Source of the DNA: Lenisia limosa
Lineage: Eukaryota > Breviatea
Direction: 5' to 3'
Assembly (NCBI GenBank): GCA_001655205.1
Contig: LPNZ01010979.1
Span: 1-33,263, forward strand
Length of the DNA: 33,263 nt
Numbering within the stretch: the stretch's first letter is position 1; each line of letters starts with the position of its first letter. The notes under the pieces are model-generated. The model was given only the letters and a program-made list of their open reading frames with translations. It searched no databases and was not told the DNA's origin. Of the stretch, positions 8,847 to 18,275 are shown one piece after another. Both the position numbers and the translations under genes were made by a program.

Positions 8847-11800
8847 CTGAAAAAATAAAATAATAATAAAAAAAAACGAACAAATATCAAACCTCAGGTT
8901 CAAGTTGCTCTTCCTCTTCACATATCATAACTTTACTGCAGAGTACGTCTGATATCTAGGAATGACACATTATATTAATTAAGTTGCACAGCTGAATCCT
9001 GCATCTGAAGTGTTGCAAAACAAGTATACTATAAAAAATTTTCACCAACACACATTAAATAAATCACAAAGCTGTCAAAAATAGCAGAGAAATAAAACAG
9101 TACTGTACAAAGCTATTCAACAAACAAACAATAACATGTTAACCTTATTCTGTTGCAGAGATAGTCCAATTTCATCCTCCATCATTTGCTTCTTCATTTC
9201 ATCTGGGTCTATCTAAAAGAGGTCACCAAAGCGACGGTGGAGAAGAGCCAATGCGACTAAATAGAAACTAATCAAGTATCAGCATATTATCTAATAAACG
9301 TGTTCCTTTTAACTAGAGGTAGTGGTTCCCATTCATATCTTAAGAATACTGAACCGCTTCAATACCTTATCAAAACTATCGTCGTTAACATTAACTTCTA
9401 CTGGTTCCGAAGGCGGACTGCACGGCAATAGATCTTTCATAAATAATAAATTATAATATCATCAGTTTTTTTAACTCATTAAGAAAAGAACTTCAAGCAA
9501 TAATACCCTGAGAAAAGCAGACAATTTTATTTTAAAAAACCCATTCGTATTGGAATAAAAGATAGATACCTGCTTGCGGGGGTGTAATTGTCACAGGAAC
9601 AGGGGCTGGCTGTTGCGGAATTGGTTCATCGACTTCGGACTAAGCGGGGTCACTGGGGATACAAAACAAAAGAAGATAAAATGAAACCAAAAAATGCTAT
9701 TCATGGTGCATGTGATATCTTCATGTCCTATTTGGAATACAAAGAAGAGTGTCTCAATTACTCACATAATATTCTGCTCTTTTTGGAGCGGACCTAAGAC
9801 GGTCATAGTCTTCGTGACCACTAGCTGCCATGAGCTCCTACCAAGATTGAATTCAGAACATGTAGCAAAAAGAGCAAGTGACCCATTCCTTAACACAATA
9901 CAAAATATTTACTAATTCAAATTGTTAACGAACAAAAATGTTCTTCACAGAAAAAAGCTTGTGACAACTCCGGTCACATTTCCAATCACTCATACTTGGT
10001 TGCCTCTTTGGACGTATTCATTAGCTTTCACCACGTTATCTATAGTGTAAGAATGACATTGGATGAGTCTTCAAAATTAAAGAAACAACTAAAATAAGTA
10101 AGAGGCAACAACAAACCTTCAAGGGTATCTAATTGCTGCTGCTGCATTTCAAGACTCATTGCTATTTCCCTTCCAATCTCATTTGTTTCGTTAACAAGAT
10201 CCATGATTTCATCAAGCCTCGCCTACACCATTAAGAAAAAAGATATTATCTCCTGTGCTATGTTAGAGTAGTGTTAATGATCTACTAATTTTGGAGGAAA
10301 TAAACTCAACAGAAAGGAGCAGACTCTGCTAAACCAAAATTACATAGGAAAACAACGCTAAAAATGGAGAAGAAAATGCCCACATCGATATCTTCTTCCT
10401 TTGTCTCTTTATCCGTAATAGCAATTCTGTTTTTCTCAAGAGGAGCTACAGAAGGCAGTATCTTCGACTACAGAATGAAACTCAGCAAAATATACCATAC
10501 CTCATCGAATTGATCTTCAACGAAGGAAAACGCTTCAAATTCTTGTTGTTGGGGTTGGAGCTGCTGTTGCTGTTGCTGTTGTGGTATCTGAAACATGCTC
10601 TCTTCCTGTGCTTCTAAATAACCAAATGGGTCGGATGGGGCAGCACATGGGATTCCACCTGGGCCATAAGGGACTAAGAAATCAACGCTTCCTAGTATGT
10701 ATGAATTTGGTTACAATGGGACAGTTGATTATTATAAAAAAAAAAAGGATGAAAATAGTCTTAAATGCAGCAGTGTGTTTAATGATAGTTTTATTTCAGG
10801 TAAGAGGGATGTAAACAATGATAGCAACAACAGATGACATAATCGCACAATTGTAATATCGTAAATATGTTAAGAGACTATTTCAGCTCATCTGAGATTT
10901 AACAATAAATATGAATAATTTTTCCTCTTTTGAAATATTTTTTAACCCACCCTCCTTCATCCCAGGTTATTCTCCTAAACTAGGCTCTATATATGTTTCT
11001 TCAATCAATACACAATAGGGCTCCATGAAGGGTAGGTGTTATGGGTTTTAACCCTATACACAATCGTCCAACATTGTTGTCCTCCTGACACTGCAATCCT
11101 GGCTTTCAATATACCGATCTCAATATCCTTACACAATCATAGTCGAATAAGAAAGGAAGTGATAGGGTTCAATAGAGAAATAAAATAATCCATCTCTTAG
11201 ACTTTCATACAAGACACACAACATGTTTCAAAATCAATGTTGTGAACTAACAACACGTTATCAGTTGCAAAACCTCAATAACCAGTGGAATAAAATCATA
11301 CCTCCGAAGTTGAAAGCAGCAGCACTGATACCATAGTCATTGGAAGGGATGCCCTTGAAACAGTAAAATGAGTAAAATGAGAGAGGTTTTAAATATTCAC
11401 GAAAACTATTACAATCACCATAACTTACAGGGTAATCTGCAACTTGAGACCTGAAGTGGTGTTCACTGAATAATTAATATTTACAAAGATACGCGCTTTC
11501 TCTAGTCAGATTTGAGATAATCTCAATAACATTTTCAAAAGATGAGTTGATTGAACGTAGGCAGCGAAAAGGATTCGCCATACTAGATTGGTTCTATCAT
11601 GACAGGGTACTCATTGAAATCAATCACAGCGCCGTTTTTAACTCCATTCGAATGCAAAGATGAACCACTTAGCATTTCCTGAGGTGTCAGCTGTTCGAAT
11701 ACGGGGGTTACTGTCAGAAAGATTGTCAACACACTTTATTATTAACCATGATATTAAAGTTGCTGTTATGACAGTATTTCGCCAACAAGTCTTCGCGGGT

Positions 11801-13990
11801 GGTGGCTCGTGGCAACTGGACCTATTGGGTTAATCTATTCATTTTGAAAACAGAATGCAAAGCACACAGAATAACATGATATTGGAATTCCATTGTAACT
11901 TTATGGATGAAAGGCTCCATGGAATGGCAAAAAAGTGTTCAAAGGAAAATTGAAGTCAAAAGTTGCAATACCTGTTGTTCTTGTCCATTGATTCGCAGTG
12001 TAACTTCAAATGAAAAGAGTGGTGGAATGGGTTGGTGGCTAAACATGAGAGAAGCAGAGTCGCAATAAAAATTATGAGAAAATATAATAATACTAAATAT
12101 GTATAACGTCTGTTAATAAAACACTATGATAAACCACCAATATATAACTGGTAAAAGTATATTGACATTTACACAAAACATTACAGACCCAATAATTGCG
12201 TTTTTACCTCACCACATACCAATTTGAGTGTTTCCCAAGAGCCCAAAGAGGGGACGGTGTGTTTGGATGGCGACCCTCCCAACACAGCATTCTGTTCAGA
12301 GATACCTACTTCAGTAATTGTGTATGTTTTTTTTTGTAAAAAAAAACCAAAGAGGTTTTACTATCAGTATGGTTATTTTCTTGTATGAAAATTTGATTTC
12401 GTTTTTGGCTAACCTTTTCCTTGATTTCAAGACCACTTTTACTGATATTTTCAGAAGTATGTCGAAACATTTTCTGGATGGTTAATACCTTGAGAGAAAA
12501 GAACTAGAAAATATTACGCGCGTTCAAACACTCTGTACTTTACTCTAATATTCGCATTAGAAATTCAAGAGGAAAATGTGAAAAAAATATTAGATTTGAA
12601 ACAATTTGGCATATACTCCTTCCTTACTTCTGAAGCAATTCGAGACTCTTCTGCTACTTCATTAAGCTTCATAACGGCATCGTGGTCATCAGGTTTACAT
12701 GTGTATTTCAGGGCAATTGCTTTCTAGAGCAATGATGGAACTGTTTTCACAATTAATCAGTAGGGAGAAATTATAACCATATTGTAATAGAATGACTGGG
12801 GAAGTAAAAATCCTACTTCAGATAAAAATGACAAGCTTACACATTTCTCATAAATTGGTGATTTTGCATCGTCTTGTTCTGACACTGAGGAAATGGCTAA
12901 GGAGTAAATGCGATTTTGGTCCAGAAATAACAAAAGAAATTGAATTTGATAATATAATGTTATTAGCACTTTGGTGGTTTTATTAGTACAGTAAAATACA
13001 CTGTTTGACAAAATCATGTAAGATACACCGAGAAGGACATGCTACTGAAGCAAATTGACGTCGTCAACATAACATACTTTCCAAAGCAGCCGAAACCGCC
13101 CAGGATCCCTCATAAGACTCGTGTGTAGCAAGGAGCGAGGTCAGAACGTTGGACGACACCTGGTGACAAGTACCCCTGAATGTGATTATTTAAACGTAAT
13201 GAAGGGTGCTATGTTAGGTTTCACAGAAGAAGAAATTCACAATTATATTGAATAAATAAAACAAGGTTGTAGCAGGCTGAAGCCATCAACACCTTACTAT
13301 ATTATAATATTGCATTTGTCTTGGAAAACGAGTCCAAGCCCGTTTGTTGGAGTAATAAGTAGTATCTATCTATGCATATTATACTACGTTGAATCTCCCC
13401 ACCATTGCGGAAAAGCGTATCTGGTGACTGAATTCGGAATAATCGCACACTCTTTTGAGAGAAATGACAATGAGGATTGGATGATGGTTGTTTGGGGGTC
13501 ACCAGTACAGTAATAACTCCCAACCTCCTATGTTCATTAATGGCCAAATACCATTTACTGGATTTTGCAAACTCTACACATATCATATATATCAGAAGAA
13601 ATTACATTTTCAATGCGCTAATAAACTAATTTTCAACACTGCATCAGCCATACAAAATACCCCACCTCTCTGTCTGCATTAGTGATGACAAGAGCACCAC
13701 GGATGTCAGTGAGCTCAATCACCTCACCAGATTCAGTCACGGTCTAACAGGTGAGGAAGTATAATGTACTAGAATAGATGTGTATAGTGTAATCACAAGG
13801 TACAAACAGCGTTTCAGTGGCTGAGAGAGAAAAAGCAAAAAATGAAAGGATCTAAACAACAGTCAAATAATTCAAATAATATCACATGAAAAATAATGTG
13901 TTAGCAAGAAGAGCGCCAGATTTATTTTCAGCAAGAAGATACCTTCAGCCGATCCTGTGATTTTGAATACTTGATTTGTCAGCTCTTGCT
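8766..13990 (-). CDS. large Gln-rich protein with internal SNARE motif
   Basis: Minus-strand exons, all phase-consistent from 13943 down: to 13943, 13804-13820 (17 nt), 13666-13743, 13078-13159, 12841-12884, 12628-12723, 12362-12473, 12213-12291, 11972-12038, 11773-11821, 11584-11710, 11429-11465, 11302-11353, 10501-10691, 10384-10467, 10117-10222, 9996-10039, 9766-9837, 9570-9639, 9366-9433, 9144-9212, 8893-8955, and possibly 8766-8846. The 5' end is lost in the gap at 14006. The exons at 10222 and 10039 read IGREIAMSLEMQQQQLDTLE then DNVVKANEYVQRGNQ. With the Q after LEM as zero layer, hydrophobic or small residues fall at -3, +4, +7, +11, +14, +18 and +25, the spacing of a Qb SNAP-25-type SNARE helix. 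Before it come a charged helical region and a polyQ tract (10540-10575); after it about 90 Pro/Glu-rich residues. The last exon reads HVVLVVFMIIIFTF, a likely tail anchor. Membrane fusion is inferred from the SNARE motif only. Confidence 0.65.
9996..10222 (-). other. SNARE motif (two exons)
   Basis: Exon 10117-10222 starts ARLDEIMDLVNETNEIGREI and ends at the +7 layer. Exon 9996-10039 carries DNVVKANEYVQRGNQ; the next exon begins EL, putting Leu at +25. A Gln run (QQQQ) surrounds the zero layer. SNAREs supply one helix each to a four-helix bundle that fuses membranes. Heptad spacing and Q at zero are seen directly; Qb rather than Qc class is my judgement. Confidence 0.65.
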
Positions 13991-14005
13991 CACCCCCCCC
14001 CCCCC

Positions 14006-14182
14006 NNNNNNNNNNNNNNNNNNNNNNNNNNNNNNNNNNNNNNNNNNNNNNNNNNNNNNNNNNNNNNNNNNNNNNNNNNNNNNNNNNNNNNNNNNNNNNN
14101 NNNNNNNNNNNNNNNNNNNNNNNNNNNNNNNNNNNNNNNNNNNNNNNNNNNNNNNNNNNNNNNNNNNNNNNNNNNNNNNNNN
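14006..14182. other. assembly gap (177 N)
   Basis: Starts straight after a 13-base C run at 13993-14005 (poly-G on the minus strand). It cuts off the 5' exons of the SNARE gene. The next bases to 14347 hold no exon I can support, only a short imperfect repeat of CATGGAGATGAT near 14230-14262. Confidence 0.95.
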
Positions 14183-14347
14183 AGGCGCTTTTTTTAGGAA
14201 TTCCCGACAGTAGAACCAACAAAGGGTATCATGGAGATGATAAGGTGACCATGGAGATGATGGTGTCACTATCGGACTAGAAGGTGACCCATGGACCTTC
14301 TACTATCACCTGCATCCGAGAGGTCTCCAGGTCTAGTACCATAATTG

Positions 14348-14659
14348 TCAGAGTGTCTCTAACCTCTCAAGGTGTAACTCCACCTCAAGAACCCAAAACC
14401 AACGACGTTGGCGCCAGATTGTTGCACAGACATTGAAAGTCATCCTTTTCAGTGTCAACTCCGATTCTTCAAATAATTCAATTTTAGAACAAAGGACACG
14501 CTGAATAAAAAATGAGATTTCATCGCTGTCGTTGCTTGAAAGCAAGTCCAACACAGTTTCTGTGACAACTAGTGCAAACACTGCAAATCCGGAGATAGTT
14601 AGTGCCAGGTCAAAGGAATGTCGCCTATCTTCCGTCGCAGATTGGGAAGACGGTGGCAA
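14348..14659 (-). CDS. open exon of unassigned gene
   Basis: A 103-codon open stretch on the minus strand. It contains a hydrophobic piece (GFAVFALVVTETVLDLLSSN) and a charged helical part (IELFEESELTLKRMTFNVCA). An acceptor (GGATTTGCAG) lies inside, so the exon may start at VFALVV. A donor GAG|GTTAGAG could end it near 14362. It may be an upstream exon of the SNARE gene beyond the gap or the end of a separate gene; the gap prevents joining. No family recognised. Confidence 0.35.
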   Translation of the reverse strand: MPPSSQSATEDRRHSFDLALTISGFAVFALVVTETVLDLLSSNDSDEISFFIQRVLCSKIELFEESELTLKRMTFNVCATIWRQRRWFWVLEVELHLERLETL

Positions 14660-14827
14660 TGAGTTCTTGAAAATAATGTATACTTTTGTTTTTATGTGAT
14701 TTTGTGGTTCAATTATATAAAAATTTAAAGTCTTATATCAAAATAATGAGAATTAAGTGCATTAATCCAAGTACATTTGTCAGGGAGTTCTTTACTCAAA
14801 GAAACGTTGGGTGGGAATCTCCCTCCC

Positions 14828-15007
14828 TTAGTAAATGAAGATGTTGGGGATGCTGAAATTGCCATTTTCCTCTTTGAGGTTGAAGTGAAGGCACTCGTTC
14901 TCCAGTGTATATTTATGGATACTATTCCGATTCATTTTTGGAACGTGTAGTAACCGTACGTACCTTGTGGACCCTGACCGTACGTACCTTGTAGACCTTG
15001 ACCACGA
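14828..15007 (-). CDS. 60-codon open exon with duplicated 8-residue unit
   Basis: After an ATCTCAG acceptor the minus strand is open for 180 nt to TAA. It begins SWSRSTRYVRSGSTRYVR, a tandem duplication of an 8-residue basic unit (24 bp twice at DNA level), and continues HKYTLENECLHFNLKEENGN. It could be the last exon of a small gene lying between the two membrane-protein genes. No upstream exon fits with certainty: a stretch near 15043-15100 reads RGVGRGDLERSPRASLR, but the intron between would be only about 28 nt. Function unknown. Confidence 0.3.
   Translation of the reverse strand, partial: SWSRSTRYVRSGSTRYVRLLHVPKMNRNSIHKYTLENECLHFNLKEENGNFSIPNIFIY
14953..15000. repeat. 24-bp tandem duplication
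   Basis: Two near-identical 24-bp copies, each containing ACCGTACGTACCTTGT, at 14953-14976 and 14977-15000. The length is a multiple of three and keeps the minus-strand frame open. Each copy also contains GTACGTACG on the minus strand, which matches the splice-donor consensus. Confidence 0.8.
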
Positions 15008-15129
15008 CTGAGATGCGGTTTGTTATCTATAGCACTCTTAGTGAAGCCCTTGGACTTCTTTCAAGATCCCCTCTGCCAACACCTCTGTAATTAAGGTGAC
15101 CCAGCCTTATCAAATTGGAAGAAGTTCAT

Positions 15130-18100
15130 TCATTTTCGTTTCGGTAGCTGTCTTGACAAGCTAGTTTCTATCTAACACAGTTTGTCCCATTAAACACGGC
15201 AACATTCAAATATACAAAAAGACAACAGAAAAATCAGTATTGCTTGCACAAAAGATAAAATAGTATAGCATATTGTATCATATGATATACACAAAAAAGA
15301 GGAATTATAGTGATGGGTGTTGATAAATAATGATACTGAAAAAGTGACTTTGAAACACACGGGTGGGTGGCGGTATCATAACCTTGAACTGGTCATCCGT
15401 TCTCACCTGAGTCACAGAAACTGGGTTGAAGGCAACATTAAGAATAAAGACCGCAAGAACAGATAGGAATATCATTGCTCCGACAAACGTGGCAAATACT
15501 ATTGCTGCTGACAGGATTAAGTTCGGACAGATTGCAACAAGAAAGCAAGACAAAAAAGGAAATGTTACCAAATCAATTCATACTCAGCTAACATCTTTTA
15601 ACCGTGATTTGTTTTGACATTTTAAAGGTAACACAAATGTGCCAAACAACAACCCACCAACCATCTCCACTTCCCATTAGGCGTATGAGAACTAGTAAGC
15701 TGAAGCCAAACACTCCAATAAACACTCCTACGAACAAGCTCAGGTAGACGTGCGTGTAGTATTCTAGAGCTCTTAATATCAACAAATGGGAGCACTTGAT
15801 CGCAAAGCTCAAATCCTTCATGTTGTTTATTTCTTCGGAAAACAGAACAACCATGTAGAATTAATTGATAAACAGAATGATTTCAGTTTATTTTGTGAAA
15901 CACCATAAAATGATAGTTCCTGAAGGATTCATATTTCATATGGAGGTTGTAAAGTAATAGTAGATCAGATAGAAAATCAAAACAAAACTCTACAAACTTA
16001 TAATACAAAATTCCACTAACTGAAAGCTAATAAGTCAAACTTTGTCTCTCCAAACTTCCAAAAGAGGTTTTGGCGTATCTGTTGCCTTAGATTCACTCCT
16101 AAATACCAATTAAAGAACCCAAAATGTGATTCAACTACAAACAAAGTTGATATCCGGGAATGGTAAGATAAAAGGACTCAACTTTTATACTTGGGCAACA
16201 TCAAACATAACATGCTTATGATCGCTTATGATCAGCAGTACCTTGGATTACGACCTCTTTTTTGAGCATCACACTGTAGAAGACCACAAGATAGAAAAGA
16301 CAAACAAGGAAGTAGCTGAAAGAATCAAAATCACATTTATCAGAAATGGTAGATAATTCAACCCTTCACTCTGTGACGAGCAAGAGAAATCGGTAAGAAG
16401 ACCATGCCTACCAGATACAAACAGCAATGTTCACCCTGCTTTGAACACCGATGTCGTTCATTGTGGATGCCAGACAGAACACAACCCAAACTAAAAAAGT
16501 AATGTGGTGGGTGGGTTAAATTGTGATTTTGGGAAATACATTAATTATACGATAAACTAAGAGCTCAGAGAAAACCAACCTTGAGCAAGGGAAATTAGGC
16601 AAAAAATAATGAATGCAACCCTTCTGGTTTCCTCTTTTTGGGCACCTCTGGCCATTTTCTTGAGAAAACTGTTCGTAAGTTAGTAATTGCTGAGGTATAG
16701 TGTAGTTCTGTACCTAAATTACCTGTTTCTTCACAACTAAAAAAGAAAAATGGAACACAACGTCTAAGTGTCGATTAAATATTTCATAACAACCAATTTC
16801 CTCAACTTACCTTTCCTGTTTCAAAACAATCGGCTTGATTGGGGTTAGGATGAGAAAGGGCCCGAAGGACATCATTACAGCGGCAAATAGCAACCCTGTA
16901 AAGCATTAGAAATTAACTGTTAAGCCTTTCAGGGCTTTGTCCATTTTTTTTCCTTTGATCAAAGTAAGTCTCTCTGAATTAATCGTGAGAATTACAATGC
17001 ATTTTTCATCTTGTGCATCTGCATTTATTGTGGCATATGTTTGGGTCCTTTAATAGGCTTCAACTCTCTTTTTTTATCAAACAACATTCTCAATAGCAAA
17101 TCCGATCTTGGCATAGCATAAAGTAATACTGTAGAAAGAGTTGGCTAACATTCAGATTTGCTGATCGCTCACCAGCTCTAGTTGACGCTGAGCCTGAGCC
17201 ACCCAAGGCCACAAAGAAAGCTGTCACTCCAAACCACCTGAAAGAGTCATTGCCCCAACCAAGCCGATTGTTTTAAAACAGGAAAGGTAAGTTGAGGAAA
17301 AGAAGAGTTTTTTTTTTAACGAGATTGGTGGCTTGGTGGGGTGGGGGTAGTTGGAAATCATGATTCGACGTTTTCCGTATTCTACCAGAGCATCATCAAA
17401 CCACAACTCACCAGGCAGCAATGGTGTAGCCCAACGCCAAAAGCCGAGGCGATGACAAACTCCATCGGAACGCTGTTTCAACTGCCGAATTAGTGTCAAG
17501 TACAATAAAAGCCAAGAAGAAATGTATTATACATACGGTTTCTGAAAATACAAATTCCAACTATGATAACTTGGAAAGAATAGAAATGACGGTCACACAA
17601 AACAAAGATAGGCAATAGGCCAGTAACTATTTTTGTTCTGTGGTGCTACAAAGCCATCATGGAAATCTTTCCATCATGCTAAATTAAAAAAAAACTATTT
17701 TTCTCCCATTCCCGTCATACTATACTTTTTCGACGACAGAGATAACGTTGACACAGCAACAAAAGCTGATGCAGAGTAAAGCGCCTGTCGAGTTACACAA
17801 GGAAAATCTATTCTGATTGTACTGTAACTGCACTCTCAGCGGAGGTGAAGCGCGAAAGAGTTCATAATTCAGAAGGTATTGCAACGAAAGCGAGTCCTAA
17901 TATCCAAATTGTCCAATAACCATTTAAAAGCCATTATATTAAAGCTAAATACCCATATTAATGGGACCAATTACCAACAAACCGCCTCTAGCATCTGTAA
18001 TAGAGGAAAGAAGAGATTTACACAACTATATCTAAGCTTCTTTTGAACATTTTTATCTCTGACTTACTACACTCTAAAACATAGCCTGCGATAGCCTTGA

Positions 18101-18181
18101 TGTTTTGATATTTTGATTGCCAAACGGTGGACCCTCCTCGGGGTCGACCCCCACGTAAATACAGTGTAAAAGATTCAATTC
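15130..18181 (-). CDS. multi-pass membrane protein, unknown family
   Basis: Minus-strand exons: 18068-18181, 17975-17994, 17726-17784, 17537-17541 (5 nt), 17412-17481, 17173-17237, 16811-16895, 16580-16668, 16412-16490, 16242-16315, 16016/16021-16098, 15662-15832, 15407-15507, 15130-15171. Phases agree throughout. Hydrophobic segments in order: LLALYSASAFVAVSTLSLS; LALGYTIAAWWFGVTAFFVA; GLLFAAVMMSFGPFLILTPI; VAFIIFCLISLAQVWVVFCL; CIWYFLVCLFYLVVFYSVML; LSLFVGVFIGVFGFSLLVLI; and VFATFVGAMIFLSVLAVFIL. That gives six or seven membrane passes. Basic loops (KKMARGAQKEETRR) suggest cytosolic faces, and the end QLPKRK is basic. The exon at 16098 could instead end the gene at a TAG (16016-16018). The start is not found: the first exon enters in phase 1, so an upstream exon must lie near or under the divergent gene. 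Transporter or receptor cannot be told apart. Confidence 0.6.
17537..17541 (-). other. probable 5-nt microexon
   Basis: On the minus strand AAACC sits between a textbook acceptor ATTTTCAG and donor GTATGT. The exon before (17726-17784) ends with two bases of a codon and the exon after (17412-17481) needs one base; exactly five bases restore the frame, giving SSKKNLETAFRWSL. Without it the two exons cannot be joined in frame. Confidence 0.55.
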
Positions 18182-18275
18182 CTGAAAATTAGTACCTGAA
18201 GACGTGTAATCGTATTATTTATTGTTTAATTTATTTCATTAAATATAAACAATGCGGTCGGGAGAGTAAGCAGCA
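18182..18275. promoter_or_regulatory. short spacer between divergent genes
   Basis: About 94 bp lie between the minus-strand membrane gene and the plus-strand ATG at 18276. The stretch is AT-rich (many ATAAAT and TTATT runs). A shared promoter is likely from the spacing alone; no specific element is recognised. An upstream ATG at 18252 gives only four codons before a stop. Confidence 0.35.

Noticed and set aside
13872-14269. Open frames across the 14006-14182 gap on both strands
   Set aside because: They consist mostly of N-derived unknown residues and carry no evidence of coding.
16723-16736. 14-nt sequence between TTTTTTAG and GTAATT on the minus strand, looking like another microexon
   Set aside because: Including it would shift the next exon (16580-16668) out of its hydrophobic frame; skipping it keeps phase. 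It may be a decoy or alternative exon.
17224-17505. 93-codon minus-strand open frame taken as one exon
   Set aside because: It runs through two clear introns; the correct exons (17412-17481 and 17173-17237) use a different frame with proper splice sites.
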